Positions 50,630-59,717 of a stretch of DNA of 64,000 nt are shown here, one piece after another (the first letter of the stretch is position 1; each line of letters starts with the position of its first letter). Both the position numbers and the translations under genes were made by a program. Below the pieces are notes generated by a model. The model saw nothing but the letters and a program-made list of their open reading frames with translations. It was not told the DNA's origin and did not search any database. The stretch is from positions 2,050,501-2,114,500 of the forward strand of contig NZ_AP023243.1 of the NCBI RefSeq assembly GCF_016756495.1. Direction: 5' to 3'. The DNA comes from Mesorhizobium sp. 113-3-3 (GTDB taxonomy: Bacteria > Pseudomonadota > Alphaproteobacteria > Rhizobiales > Rhizobiaceae).

Positions 50630-52165
50630 ATGACAGGTTCCATTCTCATAGTCGATGACGATCCCGTGCAGCGCCGGCTGCTCGAGGCGGCGGTGACGCG
50701 GTTCGGCCACACGGCAATCGTCGTCGACGGCGGTGCGGCCGGTCTAGACGTGCTCGATGGGCCCGGTGCCCGCGACATCTGCGTGGTCATCCTCGACCTG
50801 GTCATGCCCGGCCTCGACGGCATCGGCGTGCTGAAGGCGATGCGCGAGCGCGAGATCACCGTCCCGGTCATCGTGCAGACCGCCCAGGGCGGCATCGAAA
50901 CCGTGGTGTCGGCGATGCGCCACGGCGCCTTCGATTTCGTCGTCAAGCCGGCGTCACCCGACAGGCTGCAAGCCTCGATCGCCAATGCGCTCAAGGTCGA
51001 GGCGGTCGAGGGCGAGGTCAAGCGCACGTCGCGCAAGCGCGGCGGCCTTTTGACCTTCAAGGATATGATCACCCACAGTTCGGCCATGGACAGGGTGATC
51101 CGCCTTGGCCAGAAGGCGGCGGCTTCCAACATCCCGATCCTGATCGAAGGCGAATCCGGCGTCGGCAAGGAACTGGTGGCGCGCGCCATCCAGGGCAGCG
51201 GTGACCGCCGTTCGAAGCCCTTCGTCACCGTCAATTGCGGCGCCATTCCCGACAATCTGGTCGAATCGATCCTGTTTGGCCATGAGAGGGGCTCGTTCAC
51301 CGGCGCCACCGACAAGCACACCGGCAAGTTCGTCGAAGCGCATTCGGGCACGCTGTTCCTCGACGAGATCGGCGACCTGCCGCTCGATGTGCAGGTCAAG
51401 CTGTTGCGCGCCGTGCAGGAGGGCGAGGTCGATCCGGTCGGCGGACGTTCGACCGTCAAGGTCGACATCAGGCTGATCTCGGCGACGCATCGCAACCTCC
51501 TGCAGCAGGTCAAGGACGGCAAGTTCCGCGAGGATTTGTTCTACCGGCTCAATGTCTACCCGATCTTCGTGCCGCCGCTGCGCGACCGCCGCGACGACAT
51601 TCCGCATCTGGTCACGCACTTCATGGAGAAGGTGGCGCCGGCCGATCCGCGCCATCGCCTGCAAGGCATTTCGGCGGCAGCGCTTGCCGTGCTGCAGGCC
51701 TATGACTGGCCCGGCAACATCAGGCAGCTCGAAAACGCCGTCTTCCGCGCCTCGGTGCTGTGTGAAGGCGACGTGCTCGATGTCGATGACTTTCCGCAGA
51801 TCCGCGCTCAGGTGGAAGGCACCGTCAATCTCGAAACGGACGACGCGGCACCTCGCCTCTCATCGCCTCCGGAGCTCCGCGACGAGGGAGGGGCGGCCGG
51901 CGACGCCGCTCCAGCCGCGGAGCCGGATCGGCCGGCCGTGCTTCAGCCCAGATTCGGCACGCTGCGGGCGCTCGACGAACGCGGCAATGTGCGCGCGCTT
52001 GCCGATGTCGAACTCGAGATGATCAAGCTCGCCATCGACCACTATAACGGCCAGATGAGCGAAGTCGCGCGCCGCCTAGGCATCGGCCGCTCGACGCTTT
52101 ACCGCAAGCTCAAGGAATACGGTATCGACCCGGAGACGGGCCGCGTCGACCGCCTCGCGTCCTGA
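50630..52165 (+). CDS. Sigma-54-dependent response regulator
   Basis: 511 residues. Receiver domain 1-120 (SILIVDDDPVQRR, phosphoacceptor Asp56 in VVILDLVMPGLDG). AAA+ domain with Walker A EGESGVGKEL (~173), the sigma-54 contact loop reading GSFTGA at 221 rather than GAFTGA, Walker B TLFLDEIGDLP and RLNVYPIFVPPLRDRRDDI. A ~90-residue Pro/Glu/Ala-rich linker precedes a Fis-type helix-turn-helix (MSEVARRLGIGRSTLYRKLKEYG). ATG 50630 starts the receiver exactly. No histidine kinase is adjacent, so its signal is unknown. Confidence 0.93.
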   Translation: MTGSILIVDDDPVQRRLLEAAVTRFGHTAIVVDGGAAGLDVLDGPGARDICVVILDLVMPGLDGIGVLKAMREREITVPVIVQTAQGGIETVVSAMRHGAFDFVVKPASPDRLQASIANALKVEAVEGEVKRTSRKRGGLLTFKDMITHSSAMDRVIRLGQKAAASNIPILIEGESGVGKELVARAIQGSGDRRSKPFVTVNCGAIPDNLVESILFGHERGSFTGATDKHTGKFVEAHSGTLFLDEIGDLPLDVQVKLLRAVQEGEVDPVGGRSTVKVDIRLISATHRNLLQQVKDGKFREDLFYRLNVYPIFVPPLRDRRDDIPHLVTHFMEKVAPADPRHRLQGISAAALAVLQAYDWPGNIRQLENAVFRASVLCEGDVLDVDDFPQIRAQVEGTVNLETDDAAPRLSSPPELRDEGGAAGDAAPAAEPDRPAVLQPRFGTLRALDERGNVRALADVELEMIKLAIDHYNGQMSEVARRLGIGRSTLYRKLKEYGIDPETGRVDRLAS

Positions 52166-52592
52166 AGCACATCACGTAGAAGCGGATTCACGCGACGCGT
52201 TCTAGGTCGTTGTTCCTGCGCGTGTCGCTCCGCCAAAACGAGGCCCCTTTTTCGCGGTATGCCTTCGACGCAAGGCCGGGACCAGCTTGCAATGGCAGGT
52301 TTGGCGCTCTATCGAGGTTTCGGCCGGAATATGGCATGCCTGTGGACAGTTCTGTTCACGCATTAAGGCTAACGGTAACAGATCGTGTTCGGGTAAAGCC
52401 GGAATCCTGATCTAAACCAGCGGTTTACCAAGAAATCTTGTGAACAATTTTTGACGGGATATCGCCATGGTGTTACCGCATTTCGGCTTCAATAAGCGAT
52501 GATTAACCATTAGGATCGATATTCGGATGTGAAAACGACACGTCCGTTTGGGCAAATCCGGGGACAAACGGCAGCCTGCAAGGCCTTTTGAT
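52166..52592. other. Intergenic region with a degenerate dispersed repeat
   Basis: No supported gene. The left part, about 52167-52240 (AAGCGGATTCACGCGACGCG, then TTCTAGGTCGTTGTTCCTGC), has the look of a dispersed intergenic repeat common in Mesorhizobium, recalled from experience. The right half is AT-richer and should contain the promoter of the DUF882 gene, but no confident -35/-10 was seen. Confidence 0.45.
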
Positions 52593-54506
52593 TTGAACAG
52601 AATCGAACGACTCACAAACGGGCGTCATCATCATCTGAGCGTCTGGCCGAGATGGCTGGCAGCGGTGATTGTGGCTTTTGGTTTTGTTGCCGCGGCCGCC
52701 ACTGGCGCCAGCGCTGAAACGCGTTCGCTGAAGCTCTATCACCTGCACACGCACGAAAAGGCCGAGATCGTCTACAAGCGCAACGGCCGCTACGTTCCCG
52801 AGGGTCTGCGCAAGATCAACATCATCCTGCGTGACTGGCGCCGCAATGAGCCGACCAAGATGGATCCGCGCCTCCTTGACCTGGTCTGGGAAGCCTATCG
52901 CGAAAGCGGCGCCACCGATTATATCCAGGTCGTGTGCGGCTATCGTTCGCCGGCGACCAATTCTATGCTGCGCAGCCGCAGCCGCGGTGTCGCCGAAAAG
53001 AGCCAGCATATGCTCGGCAAGGCGATGGATTTCTACATTCCCGGCGTGCCGCTGAAGAAGCTGCGCAACATCGGCCTGAAGATGCAGGGCGGTGGCGTCG
53101 GCTACTATCCGACCTCCGGTTCGCCGTTCGTCCATATGGATGTCGGCAATGTGCGCCACTGGCCCGGCATCAGCCGCCAGGAACTGGTCAGCCTGTTCCC
53201 CAACGGCAAGACGCTGCATGTGCCGAGCGACGGCCGGCCGCTGCCCGGCTATGAACAGGCGCTTGCCTCCTACAAGGCCCGCAAGGGTTCGGGCACGCCC
53301 AACATCGAACTGGCCAGCGCCGGCGGCGGCAGCGGCAAGAAATCTGGCGGCTTCCTTTCCGCTTTGTTCGGCGGTGGCGGCGACGACGAAGCCGACGACA
53401 GCGCCGATGTCGAGACCGCTTCGGCCGCCCCTGCGCCCAAGCCGAGAGACCTGAAGCCGGCCGCGAGCGCCAAGAGCAGCAACCTGCCGGGCATCGCCAT
53501 CGTGGCGCCCGAGAAGGCGCAGCGCGCCAACATTCCGCAGATCGCCGAGGAGCAGGCTCCGGAACCGGAAAAGGATACGCCGGAGACGATCATCGCCGCG
53601 CTGCCGGCCAAGGAGATTCCGCTGCCTGATTTCGCGCCGCGGCCGAAGGTCGACGTCGGCGCGCAGCCTGAGAACGTTCCGTTTGCCATGGCGGATGCGA
53701 CCGCGACCACCGAGCAGGCCGTGGCGACCGCGCAGGCGCCGGCGAACATGCCGTTCGGCAAGGCTGACCCCGCAGCGCTCGCGGCTGCGGCTGCCGCCGA
53801 TCCGGCGCAGGTTGCCGTCAACAACATCCCCTTGCCGACATGGCGTCCCGAACGCACGCTGCCGGCGGATCTCGCGCCGCCGCCCAGCAAGGATGTGCTG
53901 ATGGCGCTGGCGGATACGGCCGAACAGGGCAAGACCGCGACGGATGCGTTCTCGGTGCTGCCCTCGGCACGGCCCGAGCCGGCCAAGCCGGACGCCGTCA
54001 AGGCCGTGCTCGAAGAGGCCAACGCGCAGGTCGGCAATGCCGTCGAATACAAGCAGGTCGGCAATGCCGACGAATACAAGGTTGCGTCGCTGGCCGAAGA
54101 GCCGCGCTCGGCCTTCAACGACCCGTCAGGTGTCGATGCCGCATCGCCGCGTCAGGCCGTTGCCGCCCGTCCCGCCGGGTCAGATCCGGCCGCCGCGATC
54201 GGCGCCGGCGTGAAGACGACCCGCAAGGAAGCCAGGGCCACCGCCCGCGACCAGAAGCCAGGTCCCAGGGCCATGGTGGTCGCCGCCGCGCCCCAGGCGG
54301 CCCGTTGGGCGCTGACCAGCGGCGACAAGGTCGCCGCCGTTTCGAGCGCGACGACGGCGCCTGGCTACGCCTACAATATTGTGCACACGCCGCCGAGCGA
54401 GGTCTATACGGCCGGCTTCCAGACCGACGCCCAGGCGCCAGACCCCAGCCGCTTCACCGGCAACGCCGTCAAGTTCCTGTCGGTCGCCCGCTTCCAGACG
54501 AAGTAA
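52593..54506 (+). CDS. DUF882/M15 family murein peptidase with long disordered tail
   Basis: Exported protein of 637 residues. TTG 52593 gives the N-terminus LNRIERLTNGRHHHL; TTG 52548 is the alternative. Membrane/signal segment WPRWLAAVIVAFGFVAAAATGASA. The M15/YcbK-like domain (about 40-215) has zinc-ligand motifs SQHMLGKAMDFYIPG and SPFVHMDVGNVRHW, the hallmark of peptidoglycan cross-link hydrolases. From ~240 onward the chain is Ala/Pro/Glu-rich and low complexity, with a local tandem unit (QVGNAVEYK/QVGNADEYK). A cell-wall endopeptidase is likely, with the tail perhaps reaching envelope partners. Confidence 0.87.
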   Translation: MNRIERLTNGRHHHLSVWPRWLAAVIVAFGFVAAAATGASAETRSLKLYHLHTHEKAEIVYKRNGRYVPEGLRKINIILRDWRRNEPTKMDPRLLDLVWEAYRESGATDYIQVVCGYRSPATNSMLRSRSRGVAEKSQHMLGKAMDFYIPGVPLKKLRNIGLKMQGGGVGYYPTSGSPFVHMDVGNVRHWPGISRQELVSLFPNGKTLHVPSDGRPLPGYEQALASYKARKGSGTPNIELASAGGGSGKKSGGFLSALFGGGGDDEADDSADVETASAAPAPKPRDLKPAASAKSSNLPGIAIVAPEKAQRANIPQIAEEQAPEPEKDTPETIIAALPAKEIPLPDFAPRPKVDVGAQPENVPFAMADATATTEQAVATAQAPANMPFGKADPAALAAAAAADPAQVAVNNIPLPTWRPERTLPADLAPPPSKDVLMALADTAEQGKTATDAFSVLPSARPEPAKPDAVKAVLEEANAQVGNAVEYKQVGNADEYKVASLAEEPRSAFNDPSGVDAASPRQAVAARPAGSDPAAAIGAGVKTTRKEARATARDQKPGPRAMVVAAAPQAARWALTSGDKVAAVSSATTAPGYAYNIVHTPPSEVYTAGFQTDAQAPDPSRFTGNAVKFLSVARFQTK

Positions 54507-54528
54507 CGGCTGGCCAGATACGACAGAA

Positions 54529-54558
54529 GCCGCGCGGGGCAACCGGCGCGGCTTTTTG
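54529..54558 (+). terminator. Terminator of the DUF882 gene
   Basis: 8-bp stem AGCCGCGC/GCGCGGCT (54529-54536, 54547-54554) followed by TTTTTGCTTTT. Confidence 0.85.
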
Positions 54559-54684
54559 CTTTTCTGGGGATGTCAGATGCGATGCCGCGATCCTGCGGAT
54601 CACAGGCGGCTGAACTTCTCGTGAGACCGGAACGGCTCCCTCATTTCCGGGTTGGGGTGCGTACGTTCCAACCTGGAGATATTC

Positions 54685-54861
54685 ATGAAGACGATTCTAC
54701 TGGCGTCAGTTCTGGCATTGGCGGCAGCTTCGGCCGCGATCGCTCCATCACAAGCCGAAACCGTGATCATCAAGAATGGCAAGCATCACTGCAGGACCAG
54801 GCTGGTCACGCACTGGGTTCACCACCACAGGATGGTCGAGAAGGTCAGGGTCTGCCACTGA
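54685..54861 (+). CDS. Small exported His/Arg-rich protein
   Basis: 58 residues: a signal peptide (MKTILLASVLALAAASAAIA, cleavage near PSQA) and a ~33-residue mature part with two cysteines and a HWVHHHRM cluster (NGKHHCRTRLVTHWVHHHRM then KVRVCH). Ribosome site GGAGAT. The histidine cluster and paired cysteines suggest metal binding and a disulfide; no family recognised beyond similar short rhizobial secreted proteins. Confidence 0.72.
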   Translation: MKTILLASVLALAAASAAIAPSQAETVIIKNGKHHCRTRLVTHWVHHHRMVEKVRVCH

Positions 54862-54888
54862 CACGATCCGGAACTGCCAGGATCCGGA

Positions 54889-54921
54889 AAAGCCCGGTCG
54901 GCGAGAGTCGGCCGGGCTTTT
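54889..54921. terminator. Bidirectional terminator
   Basis: 9-bp stem AAAGCCCGG/CCGGGCTTT (54889-54897, 54912-54920). T-rich ends on both strands, lying between the convergent small exported protein gene and the AraC regulator gene. Confidence 0.8.
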
Positions 54922-54955
54922 ATGTGCCAGCTGACGCCACCTATGGTTCCGAGCT

Positions 54956-55849
54956 TCAGTCAATTTCCAGCGTGGCTGCTTCGCCCCTGGCCAGAAGCCG
55001 CGCCGCGTCACGCGCCGGCGGCAGTCCAAAATGGCGCGCATATTCCCGGCTGAACTGGGATGCGCTTTCATAGCCGACGGCAAAGGCGACACGCGTGGCG
55101 CTGCCCGGCTCGGCGATCAGCAGATGACGCGCCTCAAGCAGCCGCACCTGTTTCTGATACTGGATCGGGCTCATGGCGGTTGCCGCCTTGAAGTGACGGT
55201 GAAACGAAGCGTTGCTCATATGTGCCAGCGCGGCCAGCTCCGATACGTCGATAGGCTCGTTGTAGTGCGATCGTATCCAGGCGGTGGCGCGGCGGATCTG
55301 TGACAGGCGGCCGTCGGCACGCGCAAGCTGGCGCAGCTTCGCGCCTTGCGGGCCTTGCAGCAGGCGGAATGCGATCTCGCGTTCGAGCATGGGCGCCAGC
55401 ACCGGAATTTCGGCCGGGCGGTCGAGCAGCCGCAGCATGCGGCGCCATGCATCGAGCAGGTCGTCATCCAACCGGTTGGTCACGAAACTATCGCCGTCGA
55501 CCGCCGGTTTGTGGTCGATAAGCAGGCTGGCAATCAGTTCGATATCGAGGGCGAAGGCGATGGCCATGTAAGGGCGGGCGCCGCTCGCCTCGATCAGCTG
55601 GCTGGTGGCGGGCGTCTCCACGGCGTACACGAAATAGCTGCCGGCGCCGTAGCGAAGCGTGCGGTCGCCGATCAGCACCGTTTTGGTCCCCTGCAGCACG
55701 AACAGTACAGTCGGTTGGCAAAGCTCGGGCAGAGGCGGGGTCGGAACCTCGCTGCGGCCGATGGTGACACGCGGTATGGCCGTTCTGGTGCGCCGCCCAT
55801 GTGCATGGCGGCCGGCGACCGCGATCAATTCCTGCAGGGCTTCTTCCAT
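54956..55849 (-). CDS. AraC family regulator
   Basis: 297 residues: N-terminal AraC-N cupin domain (PTVLFVLQGTKTVLIGDRTLRYGAGSYF, VETPATSQLIEAS) and C-terminal double helix-turn-helix (IDVSELAALAHMSNASFHRHFKAATAMSPIQYQKQ, ATRVAFAVGYESASQFSREYARHFG). This architecture is common in regulators of divergent dehydrogenase genes. It is divergent from the SDR gene at 55980, whose promoter it probably activates. Confidence 0.92.
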   Translation of the reverse strand: MEEALQELIAVAGRHAHGRRTRTAIPRVTIGRSEVPTPPLPELCQPTVLFVLQGTKTVLIGDRTLRYGAGSYFVYAVETPATSQLIEASGARPYMAIAFALDIELIASLLIDHKPAVDGDSFVTNRLDDDLLDAWRRMLRLLDRPAEIPVLAPMLEREIAFRLLQGPQGAKLRQLARADGRLSQIRRATAWIRSHYNEPIDVSELAALAHMSNASFHRHFKAATAMSPIQYQKQVRLLEARHLLIAEPGSATRVAFAVGYESASQFSREYARHFGLPPARDAARLLARGEAATLEID

Positions 55850-55979
55850 GTCCTGAGCATTGCCGATCCATGCACGCCGCGCAACTGGTTGAGAGGATCA
55901 GGCAAGAGGGTGCGAGTATTCGGCGCGCGAAATCGGCCGGTGCACGTCATGTCTAGGCCATCAAGAAGGAGATCTGGAC

Positions 55980-56729
55980 ATGACGACGAACATAACTGCG
56001 CTGGTCACCGGCGCCAACAAGGGTATCGGCCTCGAGACCGCTCGCCGGCTTGCTGCCATGGGGTTCAAGGTATGGCTCGGCGCTCGCGATCCCGAGCGCG
56101 GGGAGGCCGCGGCCAAGGCGTTGCGCAATGAGGGGCTCGACGCCGAATGGCTCGCGCTTGATGTCGCCAGCGACGACAGCGTGGCGGCGGCGGCCAGAAC
56201 CTTGATGGCGCGGGTATCCAGCCTCGACGCACTGGTCAACAATGCCGGCATCGCGCCCGGTTATGTCGACGCACTTGGTCCGGACGGCCGCTACGAACGG
56301 CCGCCGAGCCGCGAGGATGTCGCTGACATGAAGGCCACCTATGAGGTCAACGTCTTCGGCCCGGTTCGCGTCACCCAGGCTTTCCTGCCGCTGCTCCTGG
56401 CAGCGCCCGCCGCCCGCATCGTCATGGTCAGCAGCTATCTCGGCTCGATCGCGCGTGCCGCCGGCAACAGCCAGTCGCCCAATGTCATGGGTTATGGCAG
56501 TTCGAAAACCGCGCTCAATTCCATCACAGTGGCCTTCGCGCGGGAGCTGTCGCCGCGCGGCGTGATGGTCAACGCCGCCGCACCCGGCTACACCGCGACG
56601 GACCTCAATGCGCGCAGAGGCGGCCGAACGGTGCAGCAGGCAGCCGGGGTCATCGTGCAACTGGCGACGCTGAAGGCTGGCGGACCGACCGGCGGCTATT
56701 TCGACGAGAACGGCCCTTTGCCCTGGTGA
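55980..56729 (+). CDS. SDR family NAD(P)-dependent oxidoreductase
   Basis: 249 residues. Cofactor motif ALVTGANKGIGLETARRL, NNAG in DALVNNAGIAPG, catalytic Ser in MVSSYLGSI and Tyr/Lys in YGSSKTALN. The Arg after the second strand (LGARDPERG) fits NADPH preference. The sequence is close to carbonyl-reductase-like SDRs. AAGGAGAT ribosome site. Divergent from an AraC regulator, so probably induced by an electrophile or a carbonyl substrate. Confidence 0.92.
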   Translation: MTTNITALVTGANKGIGLETARRLAAMGFKVWLGARDPERGEAAAKALRNEGLDAEWLALDVASDDSVAAAARTLMARVSSLDALVNNAGIAPGYVDALGPDGRYERPPSREDVADMKATYEVNVFGPVRVTQAFLPLLLAAPAARIVMVSSYLGSIARAAGNSQSPNVMGYGSSKTALNSITVAFARELSPRGVMVNAAAPGYTATDLNARRGGRTVQQAAGVIVQLATLKAGGPTGGYFDENGPLPW

Positions 56730-56741
56730 ACGAGGACCCGA

Positions 56742-57380
56742 TTATTTCCGGAGCTGGCTCGCAGCGCGCGCGAGCGCTTCGATCTCGTCCCACTTGCCGG
56801 CCTTGACCATGTCGTCGGGCGCGACCCAGGAGCCGCCGACGCAGATGACGTTGGGCAGGCTGAGATAGTCGGCGGCATTCTTGCCGGTGATGCCGCCGGT
56901 CGGGCAGAATTTGACGTCGGCGAGCGGCGAGGCGAAGGCCTTCAGCGAGGCGATGCCGCCGGACTGCTCGGCCGGAAAGAATTTCAGGAAGCGCAGGCCC
57001 GCCTCGCGCGCGGCCATTATCTCGCCGGGCGTGATGGCGCCGGGCAGCAGCGGAACCTCGCTGTCGGCGGCGGCCGCCAGAAGCTCGCGCGTGATGCCGG
57101 GGCTGACGATGAAGCGCGAACCGGCTGCGGCCGCTTCATCGAACTGCTTGCTGTCCAGAATGGTGCCAGCGCCGACAATGGCTTCCTCGACCTCGGCCGC
57201 CACGCGCCGGATCGCTTCCAGCGCGTCGGCGGTCCGCAGCGTGATCTCGATCGCCGGCAGGCCGCCGCGTGCCAGGGCGCGCGCCAAAGGCACCGCGTTG
57301 GCGACATCATTGATCTTCAGCACCGGAATGACCGGCTGGCCGTTGAGGAGCGACAGGAGTTTTTCGGTCTTGCTCGGCAT
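56742..57380 (-). CDS. eda: 2-dehydro-3-deoxyphosphogluconate (KDPG) aldolase
   Basis: Splits KDPG into pyruvate and glyceraldehyde-3-phosphate in the Entner-Doudoroff pathway. 212 residues with the catalytic base region GLPAIEITLRTADALEAI, phosphate/active site GAGTILDSKQ, Schiff-base lysine in LRFLKFFPAEQSGG, and FCPTGGITGKNAADYL. ATG 57380 (MPSKTEKLLSLL) has GGAGAGA upstream. No edd or zwf neighbours in the window. Confidence 0.94.
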   Translation of the reverse strand: MPSKTEKLLSLLNGQPVIPVLKINDVANAVPLARALARGGLPAIEITLRTADALEAIRRVAAEVEEAIVGAGTILDSKQFDEAAAAGSRFIVSPGITRELLAAAADSEVPLLPGAITPGEIMAAREAGLRFLKFFPAEQSGGIASLKAFASPLADVKFCPTGGITGKNAADYLSLPNVICVGGSWVAPDDMVKAGKWDEIEALARAASQLRK

Positions 57381-57400
57381 CTGTCTCTCCATAGCCTGAT

Positions 57401-57477
57401 GCATGTCGTCCAAAAATGATCTCGGTTTTGGACAACGACATACATAAAACAAAGATCTAAAGCGCGACGCGCTTTAG
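57401..57477. repeat. Dispersed palindromic repeats upstream of eda
   Basis: Two adjacent elements: ATGTCGTCCAAAA...TTTTGGACAACGACAT (about 57403-57441) and the 21-bp palindrome CTAAAGCGCG-A-CGCGCTTTAG (57457-57477). Both have the style of dispersed Mesorhizobium intergenic repeats. They lie between divergent eda and trhO. Confidence 0.6.
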
Positions 57478-57648
57478 GGTGATTTCAACCGATTAGCAGA
57501 CGGGTGTTTGCCTGTCCACGAAACCCGTCGCGTCGCGGTGTCACGCGCCGTCGGCCAGCTTACGGGCTCTTTGCCGACGGGGCTATGACACCGGCCAAAA
57601 CCCGTTTCGCCTTGAATCGGCTTTTACGAGCGTCTAGTTGCTCTGGCA

Positions 57649-58578
57649 ATGACACTGTCCGCCCCATCCCAGCCCGTCCGCGTCGCCGCGCTCTACCGGT
57701 TTGCCCGGCTCGACGCCTTCGAGACGCTGCGCGCGCCGCTGGCCGCCTTCTGCTGCGGGCGCGGCATCAGGGGCACGCTGCTTCTGGCGCATGAAGGCAT
57801 CAACGGCACCGTCGCCGGCAGTGAGGCCGCGATCGCCGAGCTGATCGACTATATCGAAGCCATCGACGGCCTGGCGGGCCTCGAGGTCAAGTACAGCGCA
57901 GCCGCGGACATGCCGTTCCACCGTATGAAGGTACGGCTGAAACGCGAGATCGTCACTATGGGCGTCGAGGACATCGATCCGGTGGCGAGTGCCGGCACCT
58001 ATGTCGTGCCCGCCGACTGGAACGCGCTGATTTCGCAACCCGACACGATCGTCATCGACACGCGCAATGCCTATGAGGTCTCAATCGGCACCTTCAAGGG
58101 CGCGCTCGATCCGGCGACCGCGAGCTTTCGCGAATTCCCAGCCTGGGTGGAAGCGCACCGGTCGGAACTCGAAGGCCGCAAGGTGGCGATGTTCTGCACC
58201 GGCGGCATTCGCTGCGAGAAGGCGACCGCCTACGTCAAGTCGCTCGGCTTCGAGGACGTGTTCCATCTCAAGGGCGGCATCCTCAAATATCTCGAAGAGG
58301 TGCCGGCCGAACAGAGCCTGTGGCAAGGCGAGTGCTTCGTTTTCGACGAGCGGGTTTCGGTGTCGCATGGTCTCGCCGAGGGTGACGCGCAACTCTGCCG
58401 CGCCTGCCGTCATCCGCTGACGGCAAGCGAACTGGTGTCGCCGAAATATGTCGCCGGCATCTCTTGCCCGCATTGTTTCGACGCTCGCACCGACGAGGAC
58501 CGCCAGCGCTATGCCGAGCGTCAGCGGCAGGTCGAGCTTGCGCAGGCGCGGGGCAAGGGGCCGCATATCGGCTCCTGA
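57649..58578 (+). CDS. trhO: tRNA uridine-34 hydroxylase, rhodanese family
   Basis: 309-residue YceA/TrhO-type protein: N-terminal acylphosphatase-like domain ([35 protein letters not shown]), rhodanese domain with the active cysteine in [15 protein letters not shown], and a C-terminal Cys-rich zinc-like region ([27 protein letters not shown]). The family makes 5-hydroxyuridine at the tRNA wobble position. ATG 57649; no strong ribosome site. Confidence 0.93.
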   Translation: MTLSAPSQPVRVAALYRFARLDAFETLRAPLAAFCCGRGIRGTLLLAHEGINGTVAGSEAAIAELIDYIEAIDGLAGLEVKYSAAADMPFHRMKVRLKREIVTMGVEDIDPVASAGTYVVPADWNALISQPDTIVIDTRNAYEVSIGTFKGALDPATASFREFPAWVEAHRSELEGRKVAMFCTGGIRCEKATAYVKSLGFEDVFHLKGGILKYLEEVPAEQSLWQGECFVFDERVSVSHGLAEGDAQLCRACRHPLTASELVSPKYVAGISCPHCFDARTDEDRQRYAERQRQVELAQARGKGPHIGS

Positions 58579-58697
58579 TCGGGCCAGCGGAACCCCCGGC
58601 AAAGCGGCGGCCTGTCATTGCAATGTCAGGTTTCGGGACCTACGTCTTCGGCGTTCGAAACCTGCCCGTTCGGCCGGGCACATGCTGGAGGCACTGA

Positions 58698-59435
58698 ATG
58701 TTCGATCCCAAGAAGCTTCTCGACGATCTGCTCGGCTCGCAAATTCCCGGCACCAGCGGCACCGTCCGCGACAAGGCGGGCCAGGCGGTGCAGATGGCCA
58801 AGGACAACCCGCTGGCCGCCGGCGCGCTTGCCGCGGTGCTGCTTGGAACAGGGGCCGGCCGCGAGGTGACGGGTGCCGCGGTGAAGCTGGGTGGGCTGGC
58901 CGCGATCGGCGGCCTCGCCTACAAGGCCTACCAGAACTACAAGGCCGGCAATGCCCCGGAGCAGGCGCCCGCCGCCGGCGAACCGGAATTGCTGCCGCCG
59001 CCTCAGGACACCGCCTTCCACCCGTCGCAGGCGCCGCAAGGCGAGGACGAATTCACGCTGACCCTGGTGCGGGCAATGATCTCGGCGGCCAAGGCGGACG
59101 GCCATGTCGACGAGGAGGAGCGCAAGAAGATCGCCGGCAAGCTCAGCCTTTCGGGGATCGGCTCCGATGCCGAGAAATTCCTGATGGCGGAGCTGGAGCG
59201 GCCACTCGACCTCGACACGCTGGTGGCAGAGGCCAAGACCGACGCGCAGAAGCTCGAACTCTATACGGCGTCGCGCCTCACCATCGATCCCGACACGCGC
59301 GCCGAGCGCGGCTATCTCGACCTGCTTGCGGGCCGGCTCGGTTTGCCGGACGCGCTGGTCGACCATGTGGAGGCGACAGTTTCGGCGGCCAAGGTGCCAG
59401 CCAAAGCAGGGACATCGCCCAACCCGCGCTGGTAG
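58698..59435 (+). CDS. TerB-like/DUF533 membrane-associated protein
   Basis: 245 residues. An N-terminal region with a glycine-rich hydrophobic stretch (NPLAAGALAAVLLGTGAGREVTG, LGGLAAIGGLAYKAY) is followed by a Pro-rich spacer and an acidic helical TerB/DUF533 domain (TLTLVRAMISAAKADGHVDEEERKKIAGKL). The HVDEEE loop is a metal-binding-type motif of TerB proteins. Ribosome site CTGGAGG. Function unknown; inner-membrane stress-related roles are proposed for the family. Confidence 0.9.
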   Translation: MFDPKKLLDDLLGSQIPGTSGTVRDKAGQAVQMAKDNPLAAGALAAVLLGTGAGREVTGAAVKLGGLAAIGGLAYKAYQNYKAGNAPEQAPAAGEPELLPPPQDTAFHPSQAPQGEDEFTLTLVRAMISAAKADGHVDEEERKKIAGKLSLSGIGSDAEKFLMAELERPLDLDTLVAEAKTDAQKLELYTASRLTIDPDTRAERGYLDLLAGRLGLPDALVDHVEATVSAAKVPAKAGTSPNPRW

Positions 59436-59717
59436 GCCAAAAACGGCACAGGGAGACTTTTCCGGCGTTAACCTTTCGTTAACTCAGGAAGCGCATGATT
59501 CTACACAGTCGGATCGGCTTTTCCTCCTCCCAAGCCCGGTTCAGATCAGGGCGGTCGCCAATGACCGCCCTTTTTGTCGGCCCTTGCTGGGGCTTTCTCC
59601 GAAAGTCGAGCGTCATTTTCGCGGATATGCTCAAGCAGGTCCGCTTGCCATCGCTGCCGTCATTTGCGATGCCTTTGCCCGAGCCAAATCCTGAAAAATC
59701 AGTCGGGGATATCCGCC

